DNA of 64,000 nt from Chitinophagaceae bacterium (GTDB lineage: Bacteria; Bacteroidota; Bacteroidia; Chitinophagales; Chitinophagaceae), in assembly GCA_016702745.1 (NCBI GenBank), contig JADJDJ010000001.1, forward strand, positions 1,364,001 through 1,428,000. Direction: 5' to 3'. Position numbers and translations under genes: made by a program. Numbering within the stretch: the first letter of the stretch is position 1; each line of letters starts with the position of its first letter. Below are positions 46,262 through 55,536 of this stretch, piece after piece. The notes below the pieces were generated by a model. The model saw only the letters and a program-made list of their open reading frames with translations, searched no databases and was not told the origin of the DNA.

Positions 46262-47083
46262 ATGGTCAATAAAGAATGGACAGGAGAGCGCCTGGAAAAA
46301 CATATCACCAACGAGACCATGCTGGAACACCTGCACCGTTATGCCTTTGCCAGGGAATTTGCAAAGGGAAAAACGGTGCTGGATATTGCCTGCGGGGAAG
46401 GATATGGCTGCCGGCTGCTGGCCGCTGAAGCTTTGCAGGTTACCGGGGTGGATATTGACGAGGAAACCATTCGCAGGGCCAGACAAGAATACCCTGATTC
46501 ATCCATTCATTTTTTGACAGGTTCCATCACCTCCATTCCTTGTCCGGACAACAGTTTTGATCTGGTAACTTGTTTTGAAACCCTGGAACATATCACAGAA
46601 CAGGAACAGGCATTAAAAGAAATCAGCAGGGTATTAAAGCCAGAAGGCTTATTGTTTATTTCAACACCAGATAAAGAAAAATATTCTGACCAGAACGGTA
46701 ATAAGAATCCTTTTCATCAAAAAGAATTATACCAAAACGAATTCAGGGAATTACTGAGCCGCTACTTTACACATACCTGTTTTTACGGACAACAATCATT
46801 AACAGTCTCACTCCTTCTTCCGGAAACTGATCCATCCCTGCATGTATTATACACGGGTGAATATGCTTCCATCGTGAAAAAGATCCCGCCGGCAATGTTT
46901 CTGGTTGGTATGGCATCAAATTTTCCCATTCAGCAACCGGCAGGCAGTCTGTTTTATCATCAGCATGCTATTGCCGATCAGATGAATGCCAGAGAAAAAG
47001 CGGTGAAGCAAACTATTACTTACCGTACCGGTCATTATTTACTGGCTCCCTTTAAAGCCATCCGAGCTCTTTTTCGCAAATGA
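46262..47083 (+). CDS. Class I SAM-dependent methyltransferase
   Basis: 273 residues. The SAM-binding motif I is TVLDIACGEGYGCRLLAAEA; the motif II region is VTGVDIDEETIRRARQEYP; DNSFDLVTCFETLEHI (motif IV) and EPEGLLFISTP-like KPEGLLFISTPDKEKYSDQN follow. This is the common Methyltransf_11/UbiE-like fold; the substrate is unknown. The start is 2 bp after the previous stop, and the end overlaps the GT4 gene by 4 bp, so it belongs to one transcript with the glycosyltransferases. Confidence 0.87.
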   Translation: MVNKEWTGERLEKHITNETMLEHLHRYAFAREFAKGKTVLDIACGEGYGCRLLAAEALQVTGVDIDEETIRRARQEYPDSSIHFLTGSITSIPCPDNSFDLVTCFETLEHITEQEQALKEISRVLKPEGLLFISTPDKEKYSDQNGNKNPFHQKELYQNEFRELLSRYFTHTCFYGQQSLTVSLLLPETDPSLHVLYTGEYASIVKKIPPAMFLVGMASNFPIQQPAGSLFYHQHAIADQMNAREKAVKQTITYRTGHYLLAPFKAIRALFRK

Positions 47084-48120
47084 AGATACTGGGGCTTATA
47101 TCATCGCCTGTTAATCCGGCCTCCAGGGTCAGGATACAGCAATATGTTGCTCCTTTTCAGGCAAAGCATCATCAGCTTCATTGTAAATATTACCGTCCAC
47201 TGAGAGACGCCAATCCACCGGGATGGGCAACAGGCCTGCAAAAAATAAGCGGGATCAGTGCCTGGCGCAGCAGTGATCTGATTAAATCAATTGGAAGAAC
47301 GCCTTTGCTTATTCAACAATCGGGTTTTGATATCATCTGGCAGAACCGGCTGATTCAGTTGCAGCATGTATTCTGGGAGAAAAAATTACGAAAGCCGGTG
47401 GTATTTGATTTTGATGATGCCATCTGGCTGCAGGAAGGAGAAAAACAGGTTCAGTATAAAATCGCCCGCTCTGAAATGATTTTTTCAGGCAACAGTTACC
47501 TGGCTGACTATGCAGCCCGGTTTAATAAGAATATCCGGATCGTTCCCACTACGGTGGATACGGCAATCTTACATCCTGATGGTAAAAAAACAGACCTGTT
47601 TACGATTGGCTGGATCGGTACTTTTCAAAATCAGGAATACCTGAATTCTATTAAAGATGTTTTACTTCGTTTTATCCAGCAAAACAAGAATGCAAGGCTG
47701 ATTGTGGTATCCGACCATCCGATGGGTAATATTCCATTCGACGGGGAACAAATTATTTTCCGCCCCTGGTCGGCAGACAAAGAAAACGAGCTGATCAACG
47801 AATTTTCAGTTGGCATCATGCCCCTTCCGGATATGGCATGGACCCGGGGTAAATGCAGTTATAAAATGCTGCAATATATGGCCTGTGGCAAACCGGTGCT
47901 GGTCTCTCCCATTGGGAAAAACAGGGAAATTCTGACCGAAGGGAATATAGGATTCGGGGCCACCGATGAGGATAACTGGATCAAAGCCCTCCGGTTATTA
48001 AAAGAGGAAACGGCCCTTCGTGATGAATTGGGTGCTAATGGCCGGAAACTGGCAGAAGAAAAATACAGTGTGAATACATGGACACCATTACTTTTACAAT
48101 ACATGGAAGAACTAATCTGA
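47080..48120 (+). CDS. Family 4 glycosyltransferase
   Basis: 346 residues, GT-B fold: an N-terminal domain (MKILGLISSPVNPASRVRIQ), and a donor domain with FTIGWIGTFQNQEYLNSIKD and SYKMLQYMACGKPVLVSPIG. It overlaps the methyltransferase stop by 4 bp, and the next gene begins 2 bp after its stop. The acceptor and donor sugar are unknown. Confidence 0.85.
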   Translation: MKILGLISSPVNPASRVRIQQYVAPFQAKHHQLHCKYYRPLRDANPPGWATGLQKISGISAWRSSDLIKSIGRTPLLIQQSGFDIIWQNRLIQLQHVFWEKKLRKPVVFDFDDAIWLQEGEKQVQYKIARSEMIFSGNSYLADYAARFNKNIRIVPTTVDTAILHPDGKKTDLFTIGWIGTFQNQEYLNSIKDVLLRFIQQNKNARLIVVSDHPMGNIPFDGEQIIFRPWSADKENELINEFSVGIMPLPDMAWTRGKCSYKMLQYMACGKPVLVSPIGKNREILTEGNIGFGATDEDNWIKALRLLKEETALRDELGANGRKLAEEKYSVNTWTPLLLQYMEELI

Positions 48121-48121
48121 T

Positions 48122-49132
48122 ATGAATTGTTGCTGCACCATCATCAGCCCTGACTATTACCCCTTTGCCCGTACATTGTACCAGTCGCTGGCCCGGTATA
48201 TGCCAGGTGCTGTATTACATGTCCTGATCATGGGTGAACATAAAGCACCAACGGCTTCTCTAAATGAAAGTATTCACTTTAATCATGCAGATGAGCTTTG
48301 GGGTCATGGCCTGTCTTCATCAATCAGAGAAAAGTACAGCAAAACGGATAATATCATTCGCTGGGCTTTGAAGCCGGCATATATCAGTTTTCTGCTGGAA
48401 CAATATGAAAAGGTGATTTTTCTTGATCCCGATCTTTTTTTTACAGCAAATGCTGATTTTCTTTTCCAGGAACTTGAAGGAGCCGGGATGCTGCTTTCAC
48501 CACATGGAATCAGTGCTGATCCTTTGGAAGATGCGGATAATATAGCCATGAATACCCGCACCGGTCTTTACAATGCCGGCATGATCGGTGCAAGCCGAAC
48601 CGGCAGGCATTTGCTTGAATGGTGGGCAGCAGCCATTCTTCAAAAAATGGAAAAGAATGAATCGCTGGGATTATTTGATGACCAGCGATACCTGGATATG
48701 TTACCGGTTCTGGATGAAAATGTCCGTATCCTCCGACACAAAGGTTGTAATCTTGGCAGCTGGAATATTCATAGTAATCCCCGGAGTATCGTTCAGGGCC
48801 AATTGCTCCTGAACGGCAGAGAACCAATTGTTTTTATTCATTTCAATCAGGAAACCATCCGGCAAATCCTGAACCGAAATGATATTCTCCTGCTCCCCTA
48901 TTTTGAAACATACCGGGCATCGCTGCTGGAAAACGGATATGATCTCATGAAGAGACTGGATCACCTGCCTTTTAAAAAATATGAATCTGCCTCTTACAAA
49001 TTCAGGCACAGACTTCGCCTGCGTACCAGGCTGAAGAGATGGCTTATTCAAGTTTCAAAAAGATCTGAGTTTGCCTGCCAAACAACACATACTATTAGTC
49101 AGTTCCTCTCTGGATGTGCCCAGTGGCTATGA
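48122..49132 (+). CDS. GT-A nucleotide-diphospho-sugar transferase; 3' end possibly frameshifted
   Basis: 336 residues. The N-terminal CTIISPDYYPFARTLYQSLA and the metal-binding FLDPDLFF (DxD) are typical of GT8/GT77-like enzymes; RWALKPAYISFLLEQY and FDDQRYLDMLP support this. The last ~20 residues overlap the next gene by 62 bp, unlike every other junction in this operon. One extra A in AAAAA at 49057-49061 would end the protein at the TGA 49066-49068, 2 bp before the next gene. I suspect that is the true end. Confidence 0.78.
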   Translation: MNCCCTIISPDYYPFARTLYQSLARYMPGAVLHVLIMGEHKAPTASLNESIHFNHADELWGHGLSSSIREKYSKTDNIIRWALKPAYISFLLEQYEKVIFLDPDLFFTANADFLFQELEGAGMLLSPHGISADPLEDADNIAMNTRTGLYNAGMIGASRTGRHLLEWWAAAILQKMEKNESLGLFDDQRYLDMLPVLDENVRILRHKGCNLGSWNIHSNPRSIVQGQLLLNGREPIVFIHFNQETIRQILNRNDILLLPYFETYRASLLENGYDLMKRLDHLPFKKYESASYKFRHRLRLRTRLKRWLIQVSKRSEFACQTTHTISQFLSGCAQWL

Positions 49133-50165
49133 AAAAGCGGTGACGGAAACAGCCGGCCTTTTTGCCACATATGGGCATCCGGTAACTGTACTTATTCTGG
49201 ATCATACATCAGTCACTTATTTTCCGGTTCACCCCGCTGTGAAAATAATCCACCTGCCCATTCATTTCGGGATCACAGAAAAAGGGAATCCCTTTCTCAG
49301 AAAGTGGTGGTTTTGGAAACATACCCGGCTGCTGAAAAAAAAGCTGATGGCCATTAACCCCGATCTGATCATCGGTACAGAATATCATTTCACCGCTGCA
49401 CTTGTATTTGCGGGATTGCATAAGGATTACAGGATCTTCTCATGGGAACACCATCATTACTACTGGATCAAAAAAAACAGGTTTTGGTCAGCCCTTACAA
49501 AGAAAGCATACCGGAAAATTGAAAGCCTGATATGCCTGAATAATCAGGAAGCTGCTATCCTTAATACAATGGGAAATACTGTGGTTATTCCGAATGTCAC
49601 CCAGCCGCAGCGTAACCAATCAGGAAATGATAATCAACAATTATTAACTGTAGCCGGACTGATCCAACGAAAAGGAATTGATCTTTTACTGAAAGCAGCA
49701 GAACAGGTGCTGACCGAAAATCCGGGATGGACCTGGAAACTCATTGGTGATGGCCCTTTAAGGAGTAGTGTTCTTGAATTCATCAGGAATAAAAAGCTGG
49801 AGAAAAGACTGATTCTGCAATTGCCGGCCGGGCCGGATATCAGTGCTGACTATCAGCAAACTGCTATCTATGTCATGACCTCCAGATTTGAAGCTTTCCC
49901 CCTGGTATTACTGGAAGCCATGTCCTGGGGTATACCTTGTATCAGTTTTGCTTGCCCGAGCGGTCCAAATGAAATTATTCAGCATGATACTACAGGTTTA
50001 TTGGTTCCGCCGGAAGACACAGCGGCACTGATCACTGCCATTAATTCCCTGATCGCAAATAAGGATCTTAGAATAAATATGTCAGTCGCCGGTTTGCAGG
50101 CAGTTCAGCAATATTATCCGGAAAGCGTATACAAAAAATGGCAGGCAGTATTTGACCCATTGTAA
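49071..50165 (+). CDS. Family 4 glycosyltransferase
   Basis: 364 residues, GT-B fold: HILLVSSSLDVPSGYEKAVT at the N-terminus and a GT4 donor domain (LLTVAGLIQRKGIDLLLKAA, SRFEAFPLVLLEAMSWGIPC). The start is a TTG at 49071, directly after the suspected true stop of the preceding gene. No better ATG is available before the first strand. It is the last plus-strand gene of the glycan locus; the convergent methyltransferase gene follows. Confidence 0.83.
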   Translation: MPAKQHILLVSSSLDVPSGYEKAVTETAGLFATYGHPVTVLILDHTSVTYFPVHPAVKIIHLPIHFGITEKGNPFLRKWWFWKHTRLLKKKLMAINPDLIIGTEYHFTAALVFAGLHKDYRIFSWEHHHYYWIKKNRFWSALTKKAYRKIESLICLNNQEAAILNTMGNTVVIPNVTQPQRNQSGNDNQQLLTVAGLIQRKGIDLLLKAAEQVLTENPGWTWKLIGDGPLRSSVLEFIRNKKLEKRLILQLPAGPDISADYQQTAIYVMTSRFEAFPLVLLEAMSWGIPCISFACPSGPNEIIQHDTTGLLVPPEDTAALITAINSLIANKDLRINMSVAGLQAVQQYYPESVYKKWQAVFDPL

Positions 50166-50198
50166 GAGAGTAATGACCCGGGGTTAAAAATTACAACA

Positions 50199-51020
50199 TC
50201 ACTTAACGAGCATCCTTCCTGTCCAGTCTATCCGCTGTAGTAATACCTTGTTCTCAAAATACTCATCGGTTGCATGTCTGGCTCCTTTCCAGGCACCATA
50301 ATCATCAATAATAAGAACGCCTCCCGATTGAAGGATTGGGTATAAATGAATGAGTTCATGTTTGGTAGATGCATACCAGTCGGTATCCAACCTCAGTAGC
50401 GCAATTTGATCCGGCATACTGTCAGGTATAGTATCCTCCACTTTTCCTTTTATAAAGTTGAATTGATCCGATGGATAACCCGTAGAGAGAACATATTGCT
50501 TAACTTCATCCTCACCTGCATAACACCATGTACTGGAATCTATGCCGGTACTTTTTTCCTGCCATTCTTTTTTTTCAGCTTCACCATCCTGGTCTCCTGG
50601 TTTTGTCATCCCTTCAAAAGTGTCGTATAACCAGATACCCCGTGAACTGATTTTTTCTTTTAATAAAGTGAGGGCAATCAGCATACAGCTTCCTCCTTTC
50701 CAGACACCACATTCTACAAAATCACCGGGAATCTGATTCCGGATGATATATAAAACAGATTGATAAAGGGCATAGGTCCTTTCAAGGCCAACAAGGCTGT
50801 ATGGCCTTACTTTCTCATAAAGCAACATAAACTCCCGGTCATTTTCAATATCCCGGGTAGAAGAAGGTTGATTGACATTTTTTCTGGACAATTTCAATCC
50901 CAGCCAGCCCAGGGGTAATTGATGATGGAGGATAATTTCATGGAACGATTCAGGAAGTTTTATACGTATAACATCAGCCTTTGAGAATGGGGCTTCACGT
51001 CTCCCGTCTGACCCCTCCAC
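50199..51020 (-). CDS. TylF/MycF-type SAM-dependent O-methyltransferase
   Basis: About 273 residues. The SAM-binding strand is DFVECGVWKGGSCMLIALTL; GIWLYDTFEGMTKPGDQDGE and the metal-site cluster LLRLDTDWYASTKHEL, VLIIDDYGAWKGARHATDEY are characteristic of TylF (PF05711), which methylates sugar hydroxyls in macrolides and glycans. The first ~12 residues of the longest frame (from 51020) are encoded by an intergenic ACGTCTC repeat, so the true start is probably inside, but no clear ATG replaces it. It converges on the GT4 gene and is followed by lepA in the same direction. Confidence 0.82.
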   Translation of the reverse strand: MEGSDGRREAPFSKADVIRIKLPESFHEIILHHQLPLGWLGLKLSRKNVNQPSSTRDIENDREFMLLYEKVRPYSLVGLERTYALYQSVLYIIRNQIPGDFVECGVWKGGSCMLIALTLLKEKISSRGIWLYDTFEGMTKPGDQDGEAEKKEWQEKSTGIDSSTWCYAGEDEVKQYVLSTGYPSDQFNFIKGKVEDTIPDSMPDQIALLRLDTDWYASTKHELIHLYPILQSGGVLIIDDYGAWKGARHATDEYFENKVLLQRIDWTGRMLVK

Positions 51021-51038
51021 CTCTCACGTCTCAGGTCT
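50997..51038. repeat. Degenerate ACGTCTC/CCGTCTG repeat
   Basis: Near-direct copies of a CACGTCTC/CCGTCTG word between lepA and the TylF-like gene, extending into the proposed 5' end of the latter. It looks like non-coding simple-sequence DNA. Confidence 0.55.
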
Positions 51039-51040
51039 TG

Positions 51041-52834
51041 TTACTCATCCAGCTTCAACACCGCCAGAAAAGCTTCCTGTGGTACTTCCACATTTCCGAT
51101 CTGCCTCATTCTTTTCTTACCTTCTTTTTGCTTTTCGAGGAGTTTACGTTTCCGGCTGATATCACCACCATAACATTTGGCGGTTACATCTTTTCGCATG
51201 GCCGAAATATTTTCTCTCGCCACCACCTTAGCACCAATAGCTGCCTGGATAGCAATCTGGAATTGTTGCCTGGGCACCAGCTCTTTCAGTTTCTCACAGA
51301 GTTTGCGGCCGAATTCATGAGAACGGCTGCGGTGGATCAGGGCAGAGAGTGCATCCACTTTATCGCCGTTGAGGAGGATATCCATCTTTACGATATCGCT
51401 GTCGCGGTACCCGATCGGATGGTAATCGAAAGAGGCATAGCCACGGGTCTGTGACTTTAGTTTATCGTAGAAATCAAATACAATCTCGGTGAGGGGCATT
51501 TCGAAAATCAGCTCTACCCTGGTTTGGGTCAGGTAGCTCTGGTTCATGAGGATTCCTCTTTTGCCCAGACAGAGGGTCATAATATTACCGATGTATTCGG
51601 GTTTGGTAATGATCTGTGCTTTAATAAAGGGCTCTTCGATCCTTTCTGTTTTCACCGGATCAGGGAATTCTGTCGGATTATTCACGATCACTTTCTCGCC
51701 CTTGGTGGTGTAAGCGATAAAACTCACGTTGGGTACCGTGGTGATCACCGTTTGATTGAATTCTCTTTCCAGTCTTTCCTGGATGATTTCCATATGCAGC
51801 ATACCCAGGAATCCGCAACGAAAACCAAAGCCAAGGGCCTGCGAGGTTTCCAGTTCATAGGTCAGTGAGGCATCATTGAGCTGAAGCTTATCCATGCAGT
51901 CGCGCAATTCCTCAAAATCATCCGTATTTACCGGGAAGATACCGGCGAATACCATGGGCTTTACTTCTTCAAAACCCTGGATCATTTGCGGATTCGGGTT
52001 ATTGGCCAGGGTGATGGTATCACCAACTTTAACTTCTTTGGCTACTTTGATTCCGGTGATGATATATCCCACATCTCCGGTCATCACGGCCGGTTTTTCC
52101 GTCATTTTCAATTTCAAGATCCCCACTTCATCAGCTCCATAGACCTGACCGGTGCTCACAAACTTAACCTGGTCACCTTTCCGAATCGAGCCATTCAGGA
52201 TCCGGTAGTAAACAATAATTCCGCGGAATGAGTTAAAGACTGAGTCAAAGATCAGGGCTTGTAAAGGCGCTTCCGGATCACCCTTGGGGGCCGGAATTCT
52301 TTCTACTATTTGTTCCAGCACTTTGTCCACACCCAGTCCGGTACGGCCACTGGCATGCAGGATTTCTTCTCTTTTGCAACCGATCAGATCCACAATCTGG
52401 TCCTCCACTTCCTCAATCATGGCACCGTCCATATCAATCTTGTTGACCACTGGAATGATCTCAAGATCATTGTCAATTGCCAGGTATAAGTTACTGATAG
52501 TCTGCGCCTGAATTCCCTGTGTAGCATCCACCAACAGCAGACATCCTTCACAGGCGGCCAGGGCTCTGCTCACTTCATAACTGAAGTCAACGTGGCCGGG
52601 AGTATCGATCAGATTCAGGATATATTCCTGTCCGTCTTTATGTTTATAGTTGATCTGGATCGCATGGCTTTTGATGGTGATGCCCTTTTCTCTTTCCAGG
52701 TCCATATCATCCAATACCTGATCCATCATGTCCCGGTCCGTGATGGTACCGGTACTTTGTAAGAGCCTGTCGGCCAGGGTTGATTTACCATGATCAATGT
52801 GAGCGATGATACAAAAATTACGAATATTCTTCAT
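51041..52834 (-). CDS. lepA: Elongation factor 4 (LepA)
   Basis: 597 residues, normal length. GTPase motifs: G1 AHIDHGKST, G3 DTPGHVDF, G4 NKID. Elongation-factor-like domains follow and the LepA-specific C-terminus is present (GGDISRKRKLLEKQKEGKKR). LepA is a ribosome-associated GTPase that back-translocates or remodels stalled ribosomes and affects initiation under ionic stress. The ATG at 52834 fits KNIRNFCIIAHIDHGKST. The reading frame is intact. Confidence 0.97.
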   Translation of the reverse strand: MKNIRNFCIIAHIDHGKSTLADRLLQSTGTITDRDMMDQVLDDMDLEREKGITIKSHAIQINYKHKDGQEYILNLIDTPGHVDFSYEVSRALAACEGCLLLVDATQGIQAQTISNLYLAIDNDLEIIPVVNKIDMDGAMIEEVEDQIVDLIGCKREEILHASGRTGLGVDKVLEQIVERIPAPKGDPEAPLQALIFDSVFNSFRGIIVYYRILNGSIRKGDQVKFVSTGQVYGADEVGILKLKMTEKPAVMTGDVGYIITGIKVAKEVKVGDTITLANNPNPQMIQGFEEVKPMVFAGIFPVNTDDFEELRDCMDKLQLNDASLTYELETSQALGFGFRCGFLGMLHMEIIQERLEREFNQTVITTVPNVSFIAYTTKGEKVIVNNPTEFPDPVKTERIEEPFIKAQIITKPEYIGNIMTLCLGKRGILMNQSYLTQTRVELIFEMPLTEIVFDFYDKLKSQTRGYASFDYHPIGYRDSDIVKMDILLNGDKVDALSALIHRSRSHEFGRKLCEKLKELVPRQQFQIAIQAAIGAKVVARENISAMRKDVTAKCYGGDISRKRKLLEKQKEGKKRMRQIGNVEVPQEAFLAVLKLDE

Positions 52835-53004
52835 GTGTTTGATGCCTCCCTGCCTGCCAAGAGGCAGGATTTTTCAAGAGGTGCAAAGGTACGGTTTTTA
52901 GGCCAGCCGGAAGCTTTGTCCGAACTGGAAAATGGCTTTGCAAAGTCTGCCAGGGAAAGGCTCCCTACCCTTAATTTCCTAACTTCCGGTCAGAAACAAT
53001 TTTC

Positions 53005-53748
53005 ATGCCTACCAACCAACCCGTTCTGATTATTACCGGCGCCTCATCCGGTATTGGAAAAGCAACCCGTTTACTGATGCATCAAAAGGGCTGCAAAGTT
53101 TACAACCTCGATATCCTTGAACAGACAGACGCTGTTGGTCAGTTTATTCACTGTGATATGCGCAACCGAGAAGCGATCCGGCAGGCTGTTCAGCAGATTG
53201 CTGATACCGAAGGCCGGATTGATTTACTATTTGCCAATGCGGGCGTACATCTGTTTGCGACCATTGAGCAAACCAGCGATGAGGAACTGGATCGTCTCGT
53301 GGATATTAATATCAAGGGTACTTATTTCATTTTGCAGGCTGTGCTTCCCTTTATGCGCCAACAGCAAAAAGGGAGTATTGTCCTCATGGGATCGGATCAG
53401 AGTTTTGTTGGCAAGGCCAGCAGCTCTGCTTATGGAATGACCAAGGGAGCCGTAGCCCAACTGGCCAAAAGCACGGCGATTGATTATGCCCCTTTTCATA
53501 TCCGGGTGAATTGTATTTGTCCGGGTACAATTGATACCCCCCTGCTGGATAAAGCCGTTGATCACTATGCACGGATCAGCGGACAGGAATCAAAAAAAAT
53601 AATGTCGGACCTGAATACAATTCAGCCGGCAGGCAGGATCGGCAAACCGGAAGAGATCGCTGCGGCGGTGGCATTCCTGTTATCAGATGAGAGTTCTTTT
53701 GTAACGGGTAGTTTGCTGAGTGCAGATGGTGGTTATGTTTGTCAATAA
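53005..53748 (+). CDS. Short-chain dehydrogenase/reductase
   Basis: 247 residues. Classical SDR motifs: the NAD(P)-binding TGASSGIGKATRL, the NAG motif LFANAGVHLF, Ser in VLMGSDQSF, and the catalytic Tyr-x3-Lys in SSAYGMTKGAVAQLAKSTA; PGTIDTPLLDKA is the substrate-loop entry. Glucose-1-dehydrogenase or 3-oxoacyl-ACP reductase-like labels are common; the substrate cannot be set. It stands alone downstream of lepA's divergent region. Confidence 0.88.
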   Translation: MPTNQPVLIITGASSGIGKATRLLMHQKGCKVYNLDILEQTDAVGQFIHCDMRNREAIRQAVQQIADTEGRIDLLFANAGVHLFATIEQTSDEELDRLVDINIKGTYFILQAVLPFMRQQQKGSIVLMGSDQSFVGKASSSAYGMTKGAVAQLAKSTAIDYAPFHIRVNCICPGTIDTPLLDKAVDHYARISGQESKKIMSDLNTIQPAGRIGKPEEIAAAVAFLLSDESSFVTGSLLSADGGYVCQ

Positions 53749-53869
53749 TAAAAAGTCCGACATTGAGATTTTGCTGACATCATCTGGCAGTACGACCGCT
53801 CATCCTAAAAATATAAAACAAAATATCAATAAACGAAATATTTCGTACTTTGTATGCTAAATACAATTC

Positions 53870-54979
53870 ATGCGGATTCTCTTCGTTTTCAGTTTTTTCT
53901 TCCTGCCACTTGTTTTACCGGCACAGCGTCCGGAAGAGATACTAACCCAGGTAATACTCGCACAAAAAAAGCTTCAACATCTGCGTTGTTACACAGAAAG
54001 GCATGATACCCTGGTTACCGGTCACATAAGATCCATGCAGGGATGGGCGAATATTTCAGTGGATACTACAGACCCCGTTTTTGGTTTCAGGTTTTATGCT
54101 GAACAAAATGATGGTAACGATGTGAGTTTATATGACGGACAGTACAGCTTCCATATTGATCACCGGAATAAGGAATTTGAGAAACAAAGCAACCGGGCTC
54201 TACTGGATGCGATTACGGGATACCCGGGCGGACAGCTGATCTGGCAAGATCAGGTACGGGTGGATACCAGTACGTCGACAGGATTCAGTCTTCGTTCGGA
54301 TGATGCGTTTTATTATCTCAGGATTTTATTGCCCGATATAACCCGATACCAGGTCTCCAACCGTTACAAAGAACTTACCATCAGCAAAAAAACGCTGTTG
54401 CCCGTTGCGTTAAGGCAACACCAGGAAACATTGGGTAAGGTGCAGGATCTTAATTACAAAAGCTCCAGGATGCAAGTGAATGAAGAAGGCATTGCCTACG
54501 ACTTTTCAAAGGAACGATACCCTGCCGGCTATAAAGAAGCCGAACAGGTACAGAATAAAAAACAACAGCTCCTGCTGGGAAAAAAATTACCTGAAATCAG
54601 TTTGGTGGGATTTGATGGTACCCCTCTGCCGCCTGTTGATTTAAATGGAAAGCTGATCCTGCTTGATTTTTGGGAAGTATGGTGTGGCCCCTGTGTTGAA
54701 TCAATGCCCAGGGTGCAGGGGCTTTACGAAAAATACAAGGTGAAGGGTTTGGAAGTTTTTGGGATCATCCACCAGACCGAACATCTTCATGCGGCCAAAA
54801 AACTACTGGAAAAAATAAAACCCGGGTTCCGGATAGTCAGAGGGAATGACAAAATGAAAAATGACTTTTCTCTTCAGGCCGTTCCTCTTTATATTCTTGC
54901 CGACCGGAATGGCGTAATCGTATTGGTGAGTGAAGGCTATCCGGAAAATCTCGAAGAAATGATCCTTCGATACCTGTAA
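53870..54979 (+). CDS. TlpA-like thioredoxin protein with N-terminal beta-rich domain
   Basis: 369 residues: a signal peptide (RILFVFSFFFLPLVLPAQ), an N-terminal ~210-residue domain rich in beta strands and aromatic residues (for example FGFRFYAEQNDGNDVSLYDG) with an outer-membrane-lipoprotein-carrier-like look, then a TlpA/thioredoxin domain with redox motif WCGPC (EVWCGPCVESMPRVQGLYEK) and the cis-Pro region QAVPLYILADRNG. This architecture is common in Bacteroidota. A periplasmic redox role is likely; the partner is unknown. Confidence 0.75.
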   Translation: MRILFVFSFFFLPLVLPAQRPEEILTQVILAQKKLQHLRCYTERHDTLVTGHIRSMQGWANISVDTTDPVFGFRFYAEQNDGNDVSLYDGQYSFHIDHRNKEFEKQSNRALLDAITGYPGGQLIWQDQVRVDTSTSTGFSLRSDDAFYYLRILLPDITRYQVSNRYKELTISKKTLLPVALRQHQETLGKVQDLNYKSSRMQVNEEGIAYDFSKERYPAGYKEAEQVQNKKQQLLLGKKLPEISLVGFDGTPLPPVDLNGKLILLDFWEVWCGPCVESMPRVQGLYEKYKVKGLEVFGIIHQTEHLHAAKKLLEKIKPGFRIVRGNDKMKNDFSLQAVPLYILADRNGVIVLVSEGYPENLEEMILRYL

Positions 54980-55014
54980 GGGAATTTCCAATCATTTCTT
55001 ATTTCATTCGCTGT

Positions 55015-55022
55015 TAACTTTG
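55015..55022 (+). promoter_or_regulatory. Bacteroidetes -7 element TAACTTTG, leaderless arrangement
   Basis: Exact TAnnTTTG match whose last G is four bases before the ATG at 55027. A weak TTTC lies about 17 bp upstream. Confidence 0.45.
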
Positions 55023-55026
55023 CGGC

Positions 55027-55536
55027 ATGCCTGTTACCATTGCAATGCCTGAGGATGCGCCTACACTGGTGAAACTGATCAACAGTGCTTACCGCGGAGA
55101 GCAGTCTAAAAAAGGCTGGACAACAGAAGCGGATATCATTGCCGGCGATTCCCGTATTCTACTTCCTGACCTGCAAGCCCTGATGCAAAAACCCGGCGTT
55201 ATTTTTTTGCAATCTGTCAATGAAAAACAGGAAACGGAAGGTTCGGTCTTTCTCGAGAAACGGGGAGATCAATTATACCTGGGTATGCTGAGTGTGAATC
55301 CGGAGCTACAAGCCCGGGGAACAGGCAAGCAATTGATGCTGGCAGCAGAAGATCAGGCCAGGCAGATGGGTTGCCAATCCATTATTATGCGGGTGATCCA
55401 TTTGCGGCAGGAATTAATTGACTGGTACCTGCGCCGTGGTTACTATGATACCGGTAAGACTGAAGCATATATACCTCCCTCCTATGAATCAGTCAGCATT
55501 CCTTTCCATTTTGTGATCCTTCAGAAAGATCTATAA
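55027..55536 (+). CDS. GNAT-family N-acetyltransferase
   Basis: 169 residues. The acetyl-CoA-binding segment is LYLGMLSVNPELQARGTGKQ, with R-x-x-G-x-G/A-type RGTGKQ and the following helix LMLAAEDQARQMG; LRQELIDWYLRRGYYDTGKT is the typical C-terminal strand. The family acetylates amines of small molecules or proteins; the substrate is unknown. The start is fixed by the -7 box at 55015-55022. A short minus-strand frame overlaps its end by 6 bp. Confidence 0.82.
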   Translation: MPVTIAMPEDAPTLVKLINSAYRGEQSKKGWTTEADIIAGDSRILLPDLQALMQKPGVIFLQSVNEKQETEGSVFLEKRGDQLYLGMLSVNPELQARGTGKQLMLAAEDQARQMGCQSIIMRVIHLRQELIDWYLRRGYYDTGKTEAYIPPSYESVSIPFHFVILQKDL

